Shown piece by piece: positions 35,437-42,575 of a stretch of DNA of 64,000 nucleotides (positions within the stretch are counted from its first letter, which is position 1; every line of letters starts with the position of its first letter). The notes below the pieces were generated by a model. It ran no database searches. It worked only from the letters and a program-made list of their open reading frames with translations, and had not been told where the DNA came from. The stretch is from assembly GCF_030504545.1 (NCBI RefSeq), contig NZ_JAUKWP010000003.1, positions 62,001 through 126,000 of the forward strand, in the 5' to 3' direction. This DNA comes from Lactobacillus sp. YT155. Lineage in GTDB: Bacteria > Bacillota > Bacilli > Lactobacillales > Lactobacillaceae. Both the position numbers and the translations under genes were made by a program.

Positions 35437-35445
35437 TGTGGATAA
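35437..35445 (+). other. Isolated DnaA-box match
   Basis: TGTGGATAA equals the reverse of the DnaA box TTATCCACA. Only one copy is seen in this 233-base gap, which otherwise holds no recognisable gene. Confidence 0.25.
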
Positions 35446-35593
35446 CTCTTGAAATCCTTCATATTTTCTTAATATTTACCAAGTCAATTATTTAAAGTGA
35501 TGACGAATGAATAAAGCAAGATATGTAAAAAAATATTTGATTTATATGTGCGGAAGTCTTCGAGAAATGAAATTAAAAAAATGAATATTACTA

Positions 35594-35602
35594 TGGTATG
35601 AT
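35594..35602 (+). promoter_or_regulatory. Extended -10 promoter for the EIIA gene
   Basis: TGGTATGAT: TGn plus a five-of-six -10. No clear -35. Confidence 0.4.
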
Positions 35603-35662
35603 AATAATGTAAGGGTTTTAGCAAATACTAAATCTCTGAAATAAAAGGTTGAGGTGTATTAC

Positions 35663-35983
35663 ATGGAAAACGATAATAACTTAGAAGCAGCAATGGGCTT
35701 AATTGTAAATGGTGGAAATGCTAAAAGCATGGCATTTGAAGCTATCAAAGCAGCTAAGAAAGGTGACTTTGACTTAGCTGATGAAAAACTAAAAGAATCA
35801 GATAAGGCGCTTTCAGAAGCTCATAATGCTCAAACTGATATGTTAACTAAAGAAGCACAAGGTGAACATACAGAAGTTTCATTATTGATGGTTCACGCTC
35901 AGGATCATATGATGAATGCCATCACATTCAGAGATTTAGCTGGTGAAGTTGTTGATTTATATAAAAAATTAGATAATAAGTAA
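35663..35983 (+). CDS. Stand-alone PTS lactose/cellobiose-type EIIA
   Basis: A 106-residue all-helical phosphocarrier of the LacF/CelC family. It would accept phosphate from HPr and pass it to a EIIB. The family core AMGLIVNGGNAKSMAFEAI and the active-site LLMVHAQDHMMNA with His78 as likely phosphorylation site are intact. ATG 35663 follows GAGGTG. No EIIB, EIIC or glycosidase gene is nearby, so it either serves a distant transporter or has a regulatory role; neither can be read from the sequence. It is flanked by its own promoter and terminator. Confidence 0.85.
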   Translation: MENDNNLEAAMGLIVNGGNAKSMAFEAIKAAKKGDFDLADEKLKESDKALSEAHNAQTDMLTKEAQGEHTEVSLLMVHAQDHMMNAITFRDLAGEVVDLYKKLDNK

Positions 35984-36000
35984 TAATTTAATTTTCACAC

Positions 36001-36140
36001 AAAAAAAGCTAGTAGCGTAACCGCTACTAGCTTTTCATTTAGGGGAAAATATATAATATCAATCAAGTGTTAAAAGGGGAACACTGAGTATTATATTATG
36101 TTATAAATATTGAGGAAAAAGGGGGACCTCAAGTATTTAC
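36001..36140 (-). ncRNA. Candidate small regulatory RNA with C-rich loops (sRNA-2)
   Basis: On the minus strand a promoter near 36147-36175 is followed by two hairpins and a terminator. The first (36137-36106) has a ten-bp stem with one bulge and an 11-nt loop UCCCCCUUUUU. The second (36085-36066) has a six-bp stem and loop CCCCUUUU. A single-stranded UUUUCCCC stretch precedes the terminator hairpin 36035-36004. The plus strand holds no gene here. The CCCC tracts are complementary to Shine-Dalgarno sequences. The architecture resembles sRNA-1, though the sequences are not homologous. No coding start is seen. Not recognised as a named RNA family. Confidence 0.62.
36004..36040. terminator. Bidirectional terminator between the EIIA gene and sRNA-2
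   Basis: Perfect 14-bp stem AAAAGCTAGTAGCG/CGCTACTAGCTTTT with loop TAAC. T run on the minus side (7 U) and a shorter one on the plus side, so it ends both transcripts. Confidence 0.88.
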
Positions 36141-36146
36141 TCTCTA

Positions 36147-36175
36147 ATTATATCCATTAGCGAATTTTAATGCAA
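36147..36175 (-). promoter_or_regulatory. Minus-strand promoter for sRNA-2
   Basis: Minus strand: -35 TTGCAT (36175-36170), 17-bp spacer, perfect -10 TATAAT (36152-36147). TTGCAT is also the -35 of tuf P2. Confidence 0.6.
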
Positions 36176-36271
36176 GGGATTTTCGTAAAATAATTAAAAA
36201 CTTTTTAAATTAATTCGAATTATGAGTAGGAAATATTAAATTATCTATAATTATAACGTGAGGTGAAGAAA

Positions 36272-36727
36272 ATGAAATCAATCCTATTTGTCTGCTTAGG
36301 GAACATATGTCGCTCTCCGATGGCAGAAATGATGATGAAAGATTTAGTAAACAATAAAAATCTTGAAAATGAGATTAAAGTTAATTCGAAGGCGACTTCA
36401 ACGTATGAAATTGGCAATTCTCCCCATCCTTTAGCTATCCAAAAGCTGAAAGAAAAGAAGGTTCCAACTATAAATCATACTGCTCAACAGATAACTGAGA
36501 ATGACTATAAAGAGTACGATTATATTCTGGGTATGGACGAACAAAATATTATTGATTTAAAACAAATGGCTCCGGATTCTGAAACTGAAGCAAAGATATA
36601 TTTAGCGACTTCGGTATTAGAAAAGCCATATTCAATTAAAGATCCTTGGTACGATGAAAATTTTGAAAGAACTTATAATGATTTAGTAGGAATTTTGCCA
36701 ATTTGGTTGGAGAAGATGACTAAATAA
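36272..36727 (+). CDS. Low-molecular-weight protein-tyrosine phosphatase
   Basis: A 151-residue cysteine phosphatase. The P loop CLGNICRS (C8 to R14 of the CX5R motif) is in FVCLGNICRSPMAEMMM at the N-terminus, and the general acid Asp is in IKDPWYD near residue 126. These enzymes dephosphorylate tyrosine kinases of capsule synthesis or arginine-phosphate proteins; neither partner is nearby. ATG 36272 is preferred over GTG 36263 because that GTG is part of the GAGGTG ribosome-binding site. Convergent with ade, sharing a terminator. Confidence 0.88.
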   Translation: MKSILFVCLGNICRSPMAEMMMKDLVNNKNLENEIKVNSKATSTYEIGNSPHPLAIQKLKEKKVPTINHTAQQITENDYKEYDYILGMDEQNIIDLKQMAPDSETEAKIYLATSVLEKPYSIKDPWYDENFERTYNDLVGILPIWLEKMTK

Positions 36728-36755
36728 AAAGACTAGCAAATTGCTAGTCTTTTTT
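36727..36755. terminator. Shared terminator of the phosphatase gene and ade
   Basis: AAAGACTAGC/GCTAGTCTTT stem with T run on both sides; its right arm overlaps the last codons of ade. Confidence 0.85.
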
Positions 36756-38522
36756 GGTGGAAATAATTGGATCTAAGATTTTTAATTCAATACAATCGGT
36801 AAGTCCGACATCAGTAATTGCAATATCAGGGATTGCGGTAACCGAAAGAAAGGACATATAAAACATGGGATCGGGAAGATTACTCCCTAATTCTTTTTCA
36901 CTATCAAAGAAGTCTTGTTCGTATTCGGCAATTTTTTGTGGAGACTCATCTGAAGTTATCCCAGCAACTGGAAGTCTTAGTAGATTAATTATTTTACCGT
37001 CAACGACGATGACTTGTCCGCCGCCATTTTCAATTAGAGTATTAACTGCTAATGACATATCGGCTGAATTGGTTCCAAGAGCAATAATGTTGTTGTCATC
37101 GGCTGCAGAAGAAGAAGCCATGGCTCCTTTTTTAAGACCCCAACCGGTAGCAAAGGCGAGAGCTTTATTGCCGTTCTTGCCATATCTTTCTAAAACAGCC
37201 ACCATTGCCAAATCATTTTCTGAATTAGGTTGTACGATATGATTTTTAACCATTGCGTTCATTTCTTGTTTGTGACGAACGAACGGACCAACACTCTTGA
37301 TTGCTGTTACTTGAGCAGTTCCATCATCAATATCTACTGTATATTCAAAATCTTTAGCCGTAGTTAATTCGGCTTGAATACTACCGGCAAGGTTTTGTGA
37401 ACGAGTAGGAGCAACGTTTGCTTGATCCATTTCGTAATTAGTTGCTTGATGAGTTCCTTTAGCAAACACATCGGTAATTGATAATTCGTTTAAGTCATCT
37501 ACTAATAATATATCTGCATCTCTACCCGGACTAACTGAACCAACTTGGCTTTCGATTTGATAAGCTTGAGCACTGTTGATAGTTGCCATTTGAATAGCAG
37601 TAATTGGATCAACACCATGTTTGATAGCAAGTCTAACGATGTGATCGATGTGCCCTTTAGTTAGCAAGTCGCTGGCGGTAACGTCGTCAGAACAAAAACT
37701 GACGAAACGTGCTGCTTCAGGACAATCTTCGGTGATAGTTTTAATGTTTTCTTCAAGAAAATGAGTAACTGAAGATTCACGGATAATTACGTACAGCCCT
37801 TTACGAACTTTTTCAAGCATTTCCTTATGATCGTAACTTTCGTGGTCTAAGCGAACACCACTAGCTAGATATTGGTTAAGAGCAACACCTTGAGCCATAG
37901 GAGAACAACCGAAAATTGGTTGATGATTCTTTTGTGCTTCAAGAAGAGTCTTTAGAGTATCTTCGTCTTGAGTCATGACTGCTTCTCTAACTAATTCCCA
38001 TACACCATAACAATTTTCGTTAGTTAAGGTTTGGGCTTGAATAGATGAATCTATGTTAAAGGCAACCGTTGATTTAGGCATTGTGTAGGGAGTCTTATAT
38101 GGTGAACCCCAGAAAGTTTTGAGTGGGAGATTGTCATTTTCCGCAAAGATTTCTTCTAAACCATCAGTACCAACTACTGAGATATATTCATCTAATCCAG
38201 AAACGATACTGGTAGTTCCATGAGGAATTACGGCGTTTGAAAAGCTAGTCATACTTAATTTGCTGCATTCGACATGAATGTGACCATCAATGAAACCAGG
38301 GAGGATATATTTATTCTGAGCATCAAAAATTTTAGTGTTGTCGTCGATATAGTCGGACACATCTTCGTCAACAGCAACAATTTTGTTTTGATAGATAGCC
38401 ACTTGAGTGGGGTAGATTTCTTTAGTCATGACGTTGACTAATTGACCGTTTTTGATAACTAAATCAGCTGGAATTTTTGCACCAGCAGCGTCGATTAAAT
38501 TCTTGAAGTTTTGTAGATCCAT
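36744..38522 (-). CDS. ade: Adenine deaminase
   Basis: A 592-residue amidohydrolase converting adenine to hypoxanthine and ammonia. It has the N-terminal beta-sandwich (ADLVIKNGQLVNVMTKEI), metal motif PGFIDGHIHVECSKLS (about residue 78), SGLDEY, and the C-terminal adenine-deaminase domain (GPFVRHKQEMNAMVKNH, DSAADDNNIIALGTN-like region). Full length for bacterial AdeC/YerA. It lies 18 bases after the nucleobase permease gene on the same strand, so import and deamination of adenine are co-expressed. Confidence 0.92.
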   Translation of the reverse strand: MDLQNFKNLIDAAGAKIPADLVIKNGQLVNVMTKEIYPTQVAIYQNKIVAVDEDVSDYIDDNTKIFDAQNKYILPGFIDGHIHVECSKLSMTSFSNAVIPHGTTSIVSGLDEYISVVGTDGLEEIFAENDNLPLKTFWGSPYKTPYTMPKSTVAFNIDSSIQAQTLTNENCYGVWELVREAVMTQDEDTLKTLLEAQKNHQPIFGCSPMAQGVALNQYLASGVRLDHESYDHKEMLEKVRKGLYVIIRESSVTHFLEENIKTITEDCPEAARFVSFCSDDVTASDLLTKGHIDHIVRLAIKHGVDPITAIQMATINSAQAYQIESQVGSVSPGRDADILLVDDLNELSITDVFAKGTHQATNYEMDQANVAPTRSQNLAGSIQAELTTAKDFEYTVDIDDGTAQVTAIKSVGPFVRHKQEMNAMVKNHIVQPNSENDLAMVAVLERYGKNGNKALAFATGWGLKKGAMASSSAADDNNIIALGTNSADMSLAVNTLIENGGGQVIVVDGKIINLLRLPVAGITSDESPQKIAEYEQDFFDSEKELGSNLPDPMFYMSFLSVTAIPDIAITDVGLTDCIELKILDPIISTKKD

Positions 38523-38540
38523 ATTATATTAGTTCTCCTT

Positions 38541-39884
38541 TTATTTTGGTAAAACGTTAATTACATAAAGTAATAAAACAAAGACAAAGAATAATCCATA
38601 CATGACCGGACTAACTTTTTTAGCTTTTCCTGAAGCGATCATTGTTAATGGATAAATGATGAAGCCAAAGGCAATTCCGTAGGAAATGTTATAAGTTAAA
38701 GGCATACAGATAACGGTCAAAAATGCTGGTAAAGCAATTTCAAATTTTTCCCAATGAATGTCTTTAAGAGATGAGGCCATTAATACACCAACGATAATCA
38801 GAATTGGAGCGGTAACTTGAGAAGTAATGATTTCTAGTAATGGTGAAAAGATAAGAGAAACAAAGAATAATAATCCAGTTACGAACGATGTAAGTCCAGT
38901 TTTACCACCAACCGCAATTCCGGTAGAAGATTCTACGTAAGCGGCAGTAGGAGTGGTTCCCAAAATAGCACCACTTACCATAGAAACTGAATCAGCCATC
39001 AAGGCTTTACCAATGCGAGGCATTTTGTTGTTTTTAATAAAGCCAGCTTGTTGAGCTAAACCAATTAAGGTTCCGGCAGTATCAAAGAATGCGACTAATA
39101 AGAAAATTAGCACCACCGACCACAATTGGGGCGAACTAATATCACCTAAATGACGAATGCTGACAGCAAAGGTGTTATCCATACTTGGAGCAAAAGAAAT
39201 TATTTTTGATGGTAGTGGAATTATCTTAGTGATTAATCCTAAGATTGTTGTCAAGATCATTCCTAGAAAAATTGCTCCGGGAACTTTTTTAGCCATCAAG
39301 AAACCAATAATGAATAGACCAATAATTGTTAACCAAGTAGAAGGAACGGTCAAAGGTCCCATGGCAACAAGTGAAGATTTGTCGCTAACAATCAAACCGC
39401 CACCTTGTAATCCAACAAAAGCTACAAAAATTCCGATTCCTGCGGCCATGGCCAATTTCAAATCATTAGGAATCGCATCAATTACAATTTCACGAATTTT
39501 GAAGACCGAAATAAGTAAGAATAATATCGAAGCAATTAACACCCCGGCCATCGCTGTTTGCCAAGGAATACCCATAACTAGCACAACTGAGAAGGTAAAG
39601 AATGCATTATCACCCATACCTGGAGCGATTGCAATGGGGTAGTTCGCATAAAATGCCATTAAGAAACAACCGATAATGGATGAAATGATAGTTGCCGTGA
39701 AGACAGCGCCTTTATCCATTCCAGCTTGGCCCAAGATTGTCGGATTAACGAACAAAATATAAGCCATTGAAGCAAAAGTGGTAATACCAGCAGTCACCTC
39801 TGTTTTGATAGTGGAATTATTTTTTGAAATTTCAAAAAAATTGTCCACGTTATTTGAAAAACCAGATTCTGTAGTAGTTTTCAT
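38541..39884 (-). CDS. NCS2-family purine permease (AzgA-like)
   Basis: A 447-residue membrane protein with 12 or more predicted helices. Signatures of the AzgA adenine/guanine/hypoxanthine group are TEVTAGITTFASMAYILFVNP, AIAPGMGDNAFFTFSVVLVMG (substrate-binding helix) and the later GTTPTAAYVESSTGIAVGGKTGLTS. It should import purine bases by proton symport. GGGAGG precedes ATG. With ade downstream and an A_deaminase gene divergent, this is a purine-scavenging locus. The choice of base cannot be told from sequence. Confidence 0.9.
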   Translation of the reverse strand: MKTTTESGFSNNVDNFFEISKNNSTIKTEVTAGITTFASMAYILFVNPTILGQAGMDKGAVFTATIISSIIGCFLMAFYANYPIAIAPGMGDNAFFTFSVVLVMGIPWQTAMAGVLIASILFLLISVFKIREIVIDAIPNDLKLAMAAGIGIFVAFVGLQGGGLIVSDKSSLVAMGPLTVPSTWLTIIGLFIIGFLMAKKVPGAIFLGMILTTILGLITKIIPLPSKIISFAPSMDNTFAVSIRHLGDISSPQLWSVVLIFLLVAFFDTAGTLIGLAQQAGFIKNNKMPRIGKALMADSVSMVSGAILGTTPTAAYVESSTGIAVGGKTGLTSFVTGLLFFVSLIFSPLLEIITSQVTAPILIIVGVLMASSLKDIHWEKFEIALPAFLTVICMPLTYNISYGIAFGFIIYPLTMIASGKAKKVSPVMYGLFFVFVLLLYVINVLPK

Positions 39885-39904
39885 AATATCCTCCCTTTTG
39901 TAGT

Positions 39905-40023
39905 ATTATAATTGCAGAAAATTATGAACATTTCAAGAATTATTTTTAATTAAGTTCGTGAATTGATGAAATATATAAATTAAAACAAATTTAATATGTC
40001 TTATTTCTTGTAAAAGCGAACAA
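39905..40023. promoter_or_regulatory. Divergent promoter region with two PurBox-like sites
   Basis: A minus-strand -10 TATAAT (39910-39905) serves the permease. On the plus strand TTGTAA, 17 bp, TAAGAT precedes the deaminase gene. Two CGAAC motifs in inverted orientation (GTTCG at 39955, CGAAC near 40018) resemble PurR boxes; AAAAGCGAACAAA matches AWWWCCGAACWWT at 11 of 13 positions. Their 57-bp separation is larger than the Bacillus norm, so PurR control is only a suggestion. Confidence 0.4.
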
Positions 40024-40065
40024 AATTCGATAAGATAATTTTAAAGTTAATAAAGGAGAAATTAT

Positions 40066-41106
40066 ATGCTACCAACTAAACCCACAAGAGAATTTGTTAC
40101 TGGATTACCAAAAGCTGAGTTACATTTGCACATTGAAGGAACTTTAGAACCCGAACTTAAATTGAAATTGGCGAAAAAAAATAACATCGATATCGGTCAA
40201 TCAACCATTGAAGATGTTAAAAAGAGTTTAGAATTTAATGACCTGGTATCATTCTTAAATGTTTATTATCCAGCTATGGAAGTCTTACAAGATGAATCGG
40301 ACTTTTATGAATTAGCAATGGCATATCTAAAAAAGGCTCATCAAAATGGAATTAAACATACTGAAATCTTCTTTGACCCACAAGCCCATACTGCACGAGG
40401 AATTAGTTTTGAAACGGTAATTATGGGACTTAGTTCGGCAGTTCAAGATGCTCGAGCATTCGGTGTCGATGCAAGTTTAATTATGTGTTTCTTACGTGAT
40501 TTAACTTCTGAATCAGCTCGTCAAACATTAGAGGAAGCATTACCATTTGCTGATTTGATTAATGGAGTTGGTTTAGACTCAGATGAACATCACAATCCTC
40601 CAATGAAATTTGCTCAGGAATTTCATACTGCTGCATCATACGGATTCAATTTAACGATGCATGCTGACGTTGACCAAGTTCATTCAATTGACCACATTCG
40701 AGAAGCTTTGGAAGTTATTGGGGTGCAACGTTTGGATCACGGAACCAATATTCTTGAAGATCCTGATTTAGTTGACTTTGTAGTCCAAAAAAATATCGGG
40801 TTAACCTCGTGTCCATTATCTAATTCACTAGTAACCAAGAATAATGGAATTAGTGATAACAAAGGGAAAGAATTAATTGAATTGTTGAATAAAGGGGTTA
40901 AGATGACGGTTAATTCAGATGACCCAGCATATTTTGGTGGCTATGTAGTCGATAACTTTATGGAATTAATTGATAATAACGGATTAACCTCTGAACAGGT
41001 GGTTCAATTAGCTAAAAACTCCTTTGAAATTTCTTGGATTTCAGACAATCAGAAAGAATTATATCTAGAACAAATTGAAGCATATATAAATGATTTTATA
41101 GAATAA
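40066..41106 (+). CDS. A_deaminase-family purine deaminase resembling Aah1-type adenine deaminase
   Basis: A 346-residue TIM-barrel metallohydrolase. Zinc ligands are seen in ELHLHIEGTLEPEL (His20, His22), and SDDPAYFGGY (about residue 285) holds the late Asp pair. EGTLEPEL, DPQAHTARGIS and DDPAYFGGY are closer to fungal-type adenine deaminases than to mammalian adenosine deaminase. The usual HAGE motif, whose Glu donates the proton, reads HADVD at residues 199-203, so the catalytic Glu is not in its normal place. Substrate (adenine, adenosine or another purine) is thus uncertain. It is divergent from the permease-ade pair. Confidence 0.75.
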   Translation: MLPTKPTREFVTGLPKAELHLHIEGTLEPELKLKLAKKNNIDIGQSTIEDVKKSLEFNDLVSFLNVYYPAMEVLQDESDFYELAMAYLKKAHQNGIKHTEIFFDPQAHTARGISFETVIMGLSSAVQDARAFGVDASLIMCFLRDLTSESARQTLEEALPFADLINGVGLDSDEHHNPPMKFAQEFHTAASYGFNLTMHADVDQVHSIDHIREALEVIGVQRLDHGTNILEDPDLVDFVVQKNIGLTSCPLSNSLVTKNNGISDNKGKELIELLNKGVKMTVNSDDPAYFGGYVVDNFMELIDNNGLTSEQVVQLAKNSFEISWISDNQKELYLEQIEAYINDFIE

Positions 41107-41207
41107 ACTAATAAATCTAATAAAAGTCGAAAATTGCGTTAGAAATGCCTGTTATTCAAGGGTATAAATTAGATAAAAGTTAATTTGCTAATGTATATTT
41201 ATGGTGT

Positions 41208-41267
41208 TAGATTAGGCTTTGGAAAGAGAAATAGTATCCAATCTAATACAAACAGGAGGGTGACATT
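41208..41267 (+). promoter_or_regulatory. Promoter end and structured leader of a small membrane peptide gene
   Basis: TTGCTA (41185-41190), 17 bp, extended -10 TGTTAGATT. The following leader can form a long hairpin with arms TTAGATT near 41207 and AATCTAA near 41240, then AGGAGGG before the start at 41268. Confidence 0.35.
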
Positions 41268-41357
41268 ATGATGTTACTTATCGGCGCTAGCTTGTTAGTT
41301 TTAGTTGAATATGCGGTATATATCAAAAACATTAACAAGTTAAACTTTAAATTCTAA
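41268..41357 (+). CDS. Small hydrophobic peptide, 29 residues
   Basis: A short open frame with a very strong ribosome-binding site (AGGAGGGTGAC, seven bases before ATG) and its own terminator. It encodes one membrane helix, MMLLIGASLLVLVEYAVYI, then a basic tail KNINKLNFKF. A Glu lies in mid-helix. The layout (leader, single small frame, terminator) suggests a genuine sORF. Similar peptides act as membrane-complex subunits or type I toxins; nothing here decides between them. No antisense RNA is obvious. I do not recognise a family. Confidence 0.6.
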   Translation: MMLLIGASLLVLVEYAVYIKNINKLNFKF

Positions 41358-41358
41358 A

Positions 41359-41390
41359 AAAACCTTACTTAGCAGAAGTAAGGTTTTTTT
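41359..41390. terminator. Terminator after the 29-residue peptide gene
   Basis: AACCTTACTT/AAGTAAGGTT, five-base loop, T7; A-rich on the left so usable from both sides. Confidence 0.88.
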
Positions 41391-41422
41391 ATTTCCAAAA
41401 TTTTATGTAAAAAGGGGAGATT

Positions 41423-42277
41423 ATGGATACTAAAAAAGGAATAATTTTAAATGTTTTGTCGGTTGCTATTATGGCTGTTAATCCAGTTTTAAATAAGTTT
41501 TCGTTGAGCGTTTTATCGCCACTTCAAGCTAGTTTCCTGAACGCCTTGTTTTCAACAGTTATCACGTACATAGCTATAAAGATAACTAAGAAAAACGTTC
41601 CATTACTCTTTAAAGATAAGAAGTTGTGGATTCTTGGAATTACAAATACATTAGGTATTGTCCTGCAATACTTGAGTGTTTCGTTTTTAGATCCGGTAAG
41701 TGTCGGTTTATTTGGAAGATTTTATATTGTTTTCGCTATTTTATTATCAGTAGTTGTGCTACATGAACGAATCAACAAATATGACTTAGTTCCTATTATT
41801 CTGACGATTTTAGGAACCATTCTCGTTACAGACCTCAATGGCAATATTAATAGTCTGCTCGGTGTAATAACAGCAATTTCATATACATTCTTTTTTGCGT
41901 TAACGAATATGTTAGCCAAGAAAATTGTCGGAACCTTAGATTCAAAAATTCTGCTTTTCTATAATCAGATAATGTCAGCTATCTTGTTGTTTCTCATTTT
42001 GATAGGCAGTAATCAAGAGAAAATGAATTTATTAAATTATGGTACATTGTATATCTTAGCTGTAGCATTCTTTGGCGGCTTTCTAGGATTGTATCTATTT
42101 TATGAAGGTCTCAAATTTACGTCATTTCGTAATGCCAATATTATCAGGTCGCTAAATCCAATTTTTGTCTTTCTTTTCTCAATTCCGTTCTTTGAAATTC
42201 CACTCACGATAAGTTTTGTTTGTGGCGGACTACTGATTATTGCTTCGGTTATCTGGATGAGTTTAGTTAAAAATTAA
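41423..42277 (+). CDS. EamA/DMT-superfamily transporter
   Basis: A 284-residue membrane protein with about ten helices and the internal duplication typical of EamA drug/metabolite transporters (two halves of five helices; SVSFLDPVSVGLFGRFYIVFA in the first, LKFTSFRNANIIRSLNPIFVF in the second). It would export a small metabolite or amino acid; the substrate cannot be told. GGGGAG precedes ATG. Single gene between two terminators. Confidence 0.85.
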   Translation: MDTKKGIILNVLSVAIMAVNPVLNKFSLSVLSPLQASFLNALFSTVITYIAIKITKKNVPLLFKDKKLWILGITNTLGIVLQYLSVSFLDPVSVGLFGRFYIVFAILLSVVVLHERINKYDLVPIILTILGTILVTDLNGNINSLLGVITAISYTFFFALTNMLAKKIVGTLDSKILLFYNQIMSAILLFLILIGSNQEKMNLLNYGTLYILAVAFFGGFLGLYLFYEGLKFTSFRNANIIRSLNPIFVFLFSIPFFEIPLTISFVCGGLLIIASVIWMSLVKN

Positions 42278-42280
42278 ATA

Positions 42281-42312
42281 AAAAACCTTACTCGATTGAG
42301 TAAGGCTTTTTT
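42281..42312. terminator. Bidirectional terminator between the EamA gene and a small minus-strand gene
   Basis: CCTTACTC, GATT loop, GAGTAAGG, then CTTTTTT; A-rich on the left for the minus strand. Confidence 0.85.
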
Positions 42313-42457
42313 ATTTGTCTTCAGATTTTTTATTATCTTCAATTTTCTTTTCGGTGTTCTTGACACGATCGACGTTTTTTTTCACATCATCGGGTAATGA
42401 AGCATATTTATCAAATAAGTCACCAAAATCGTTTTCTCTTTTTACTGTTAATGCCAT
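42311..42457 (-). CDS. Small charged protein, 48 residues
   Basis: A minus-strand frame with AGAGAGG ten bases before ATG (42457). The product is very hydrophilic: MALTVKRENDFGDLFDKYA, then SLPDDVKKNVDRVKN and a Lys/Glu/Asp tail. The pattern VKRxxDFxxLFDKYASLP recalls small conserved proteins of lactic acid bacteria (SPJ_0845 family, from memory, unverified). No membrane segment. It ends at the bidirectional terminator shared with the EamA gene. Its function is unknown. Confidence 0.65.
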   Translation of the reverse strand: MALTVKRENDFGDLFDKYASLPDDVKKNVDRVKNTEKKIEDNKKSEDK

Positions 42458-42575
42458 ATTTGTTAACCTCTCTTTGTGAGATAATCATACTAAATATTAT
42501 TTCAAATCGCAATTCTTGAATCTATAGTAAAATATATTAGAATGAAGAGATGTATAAAAGACTGGGGAGTATCGA

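Noticed and set aside
35430-35662. Replication origin suggested by a perfect DnaA box
   Set aside because: A single box with no AT-rich unwinding element or clustered boxes; expected by chance in 64 kb.
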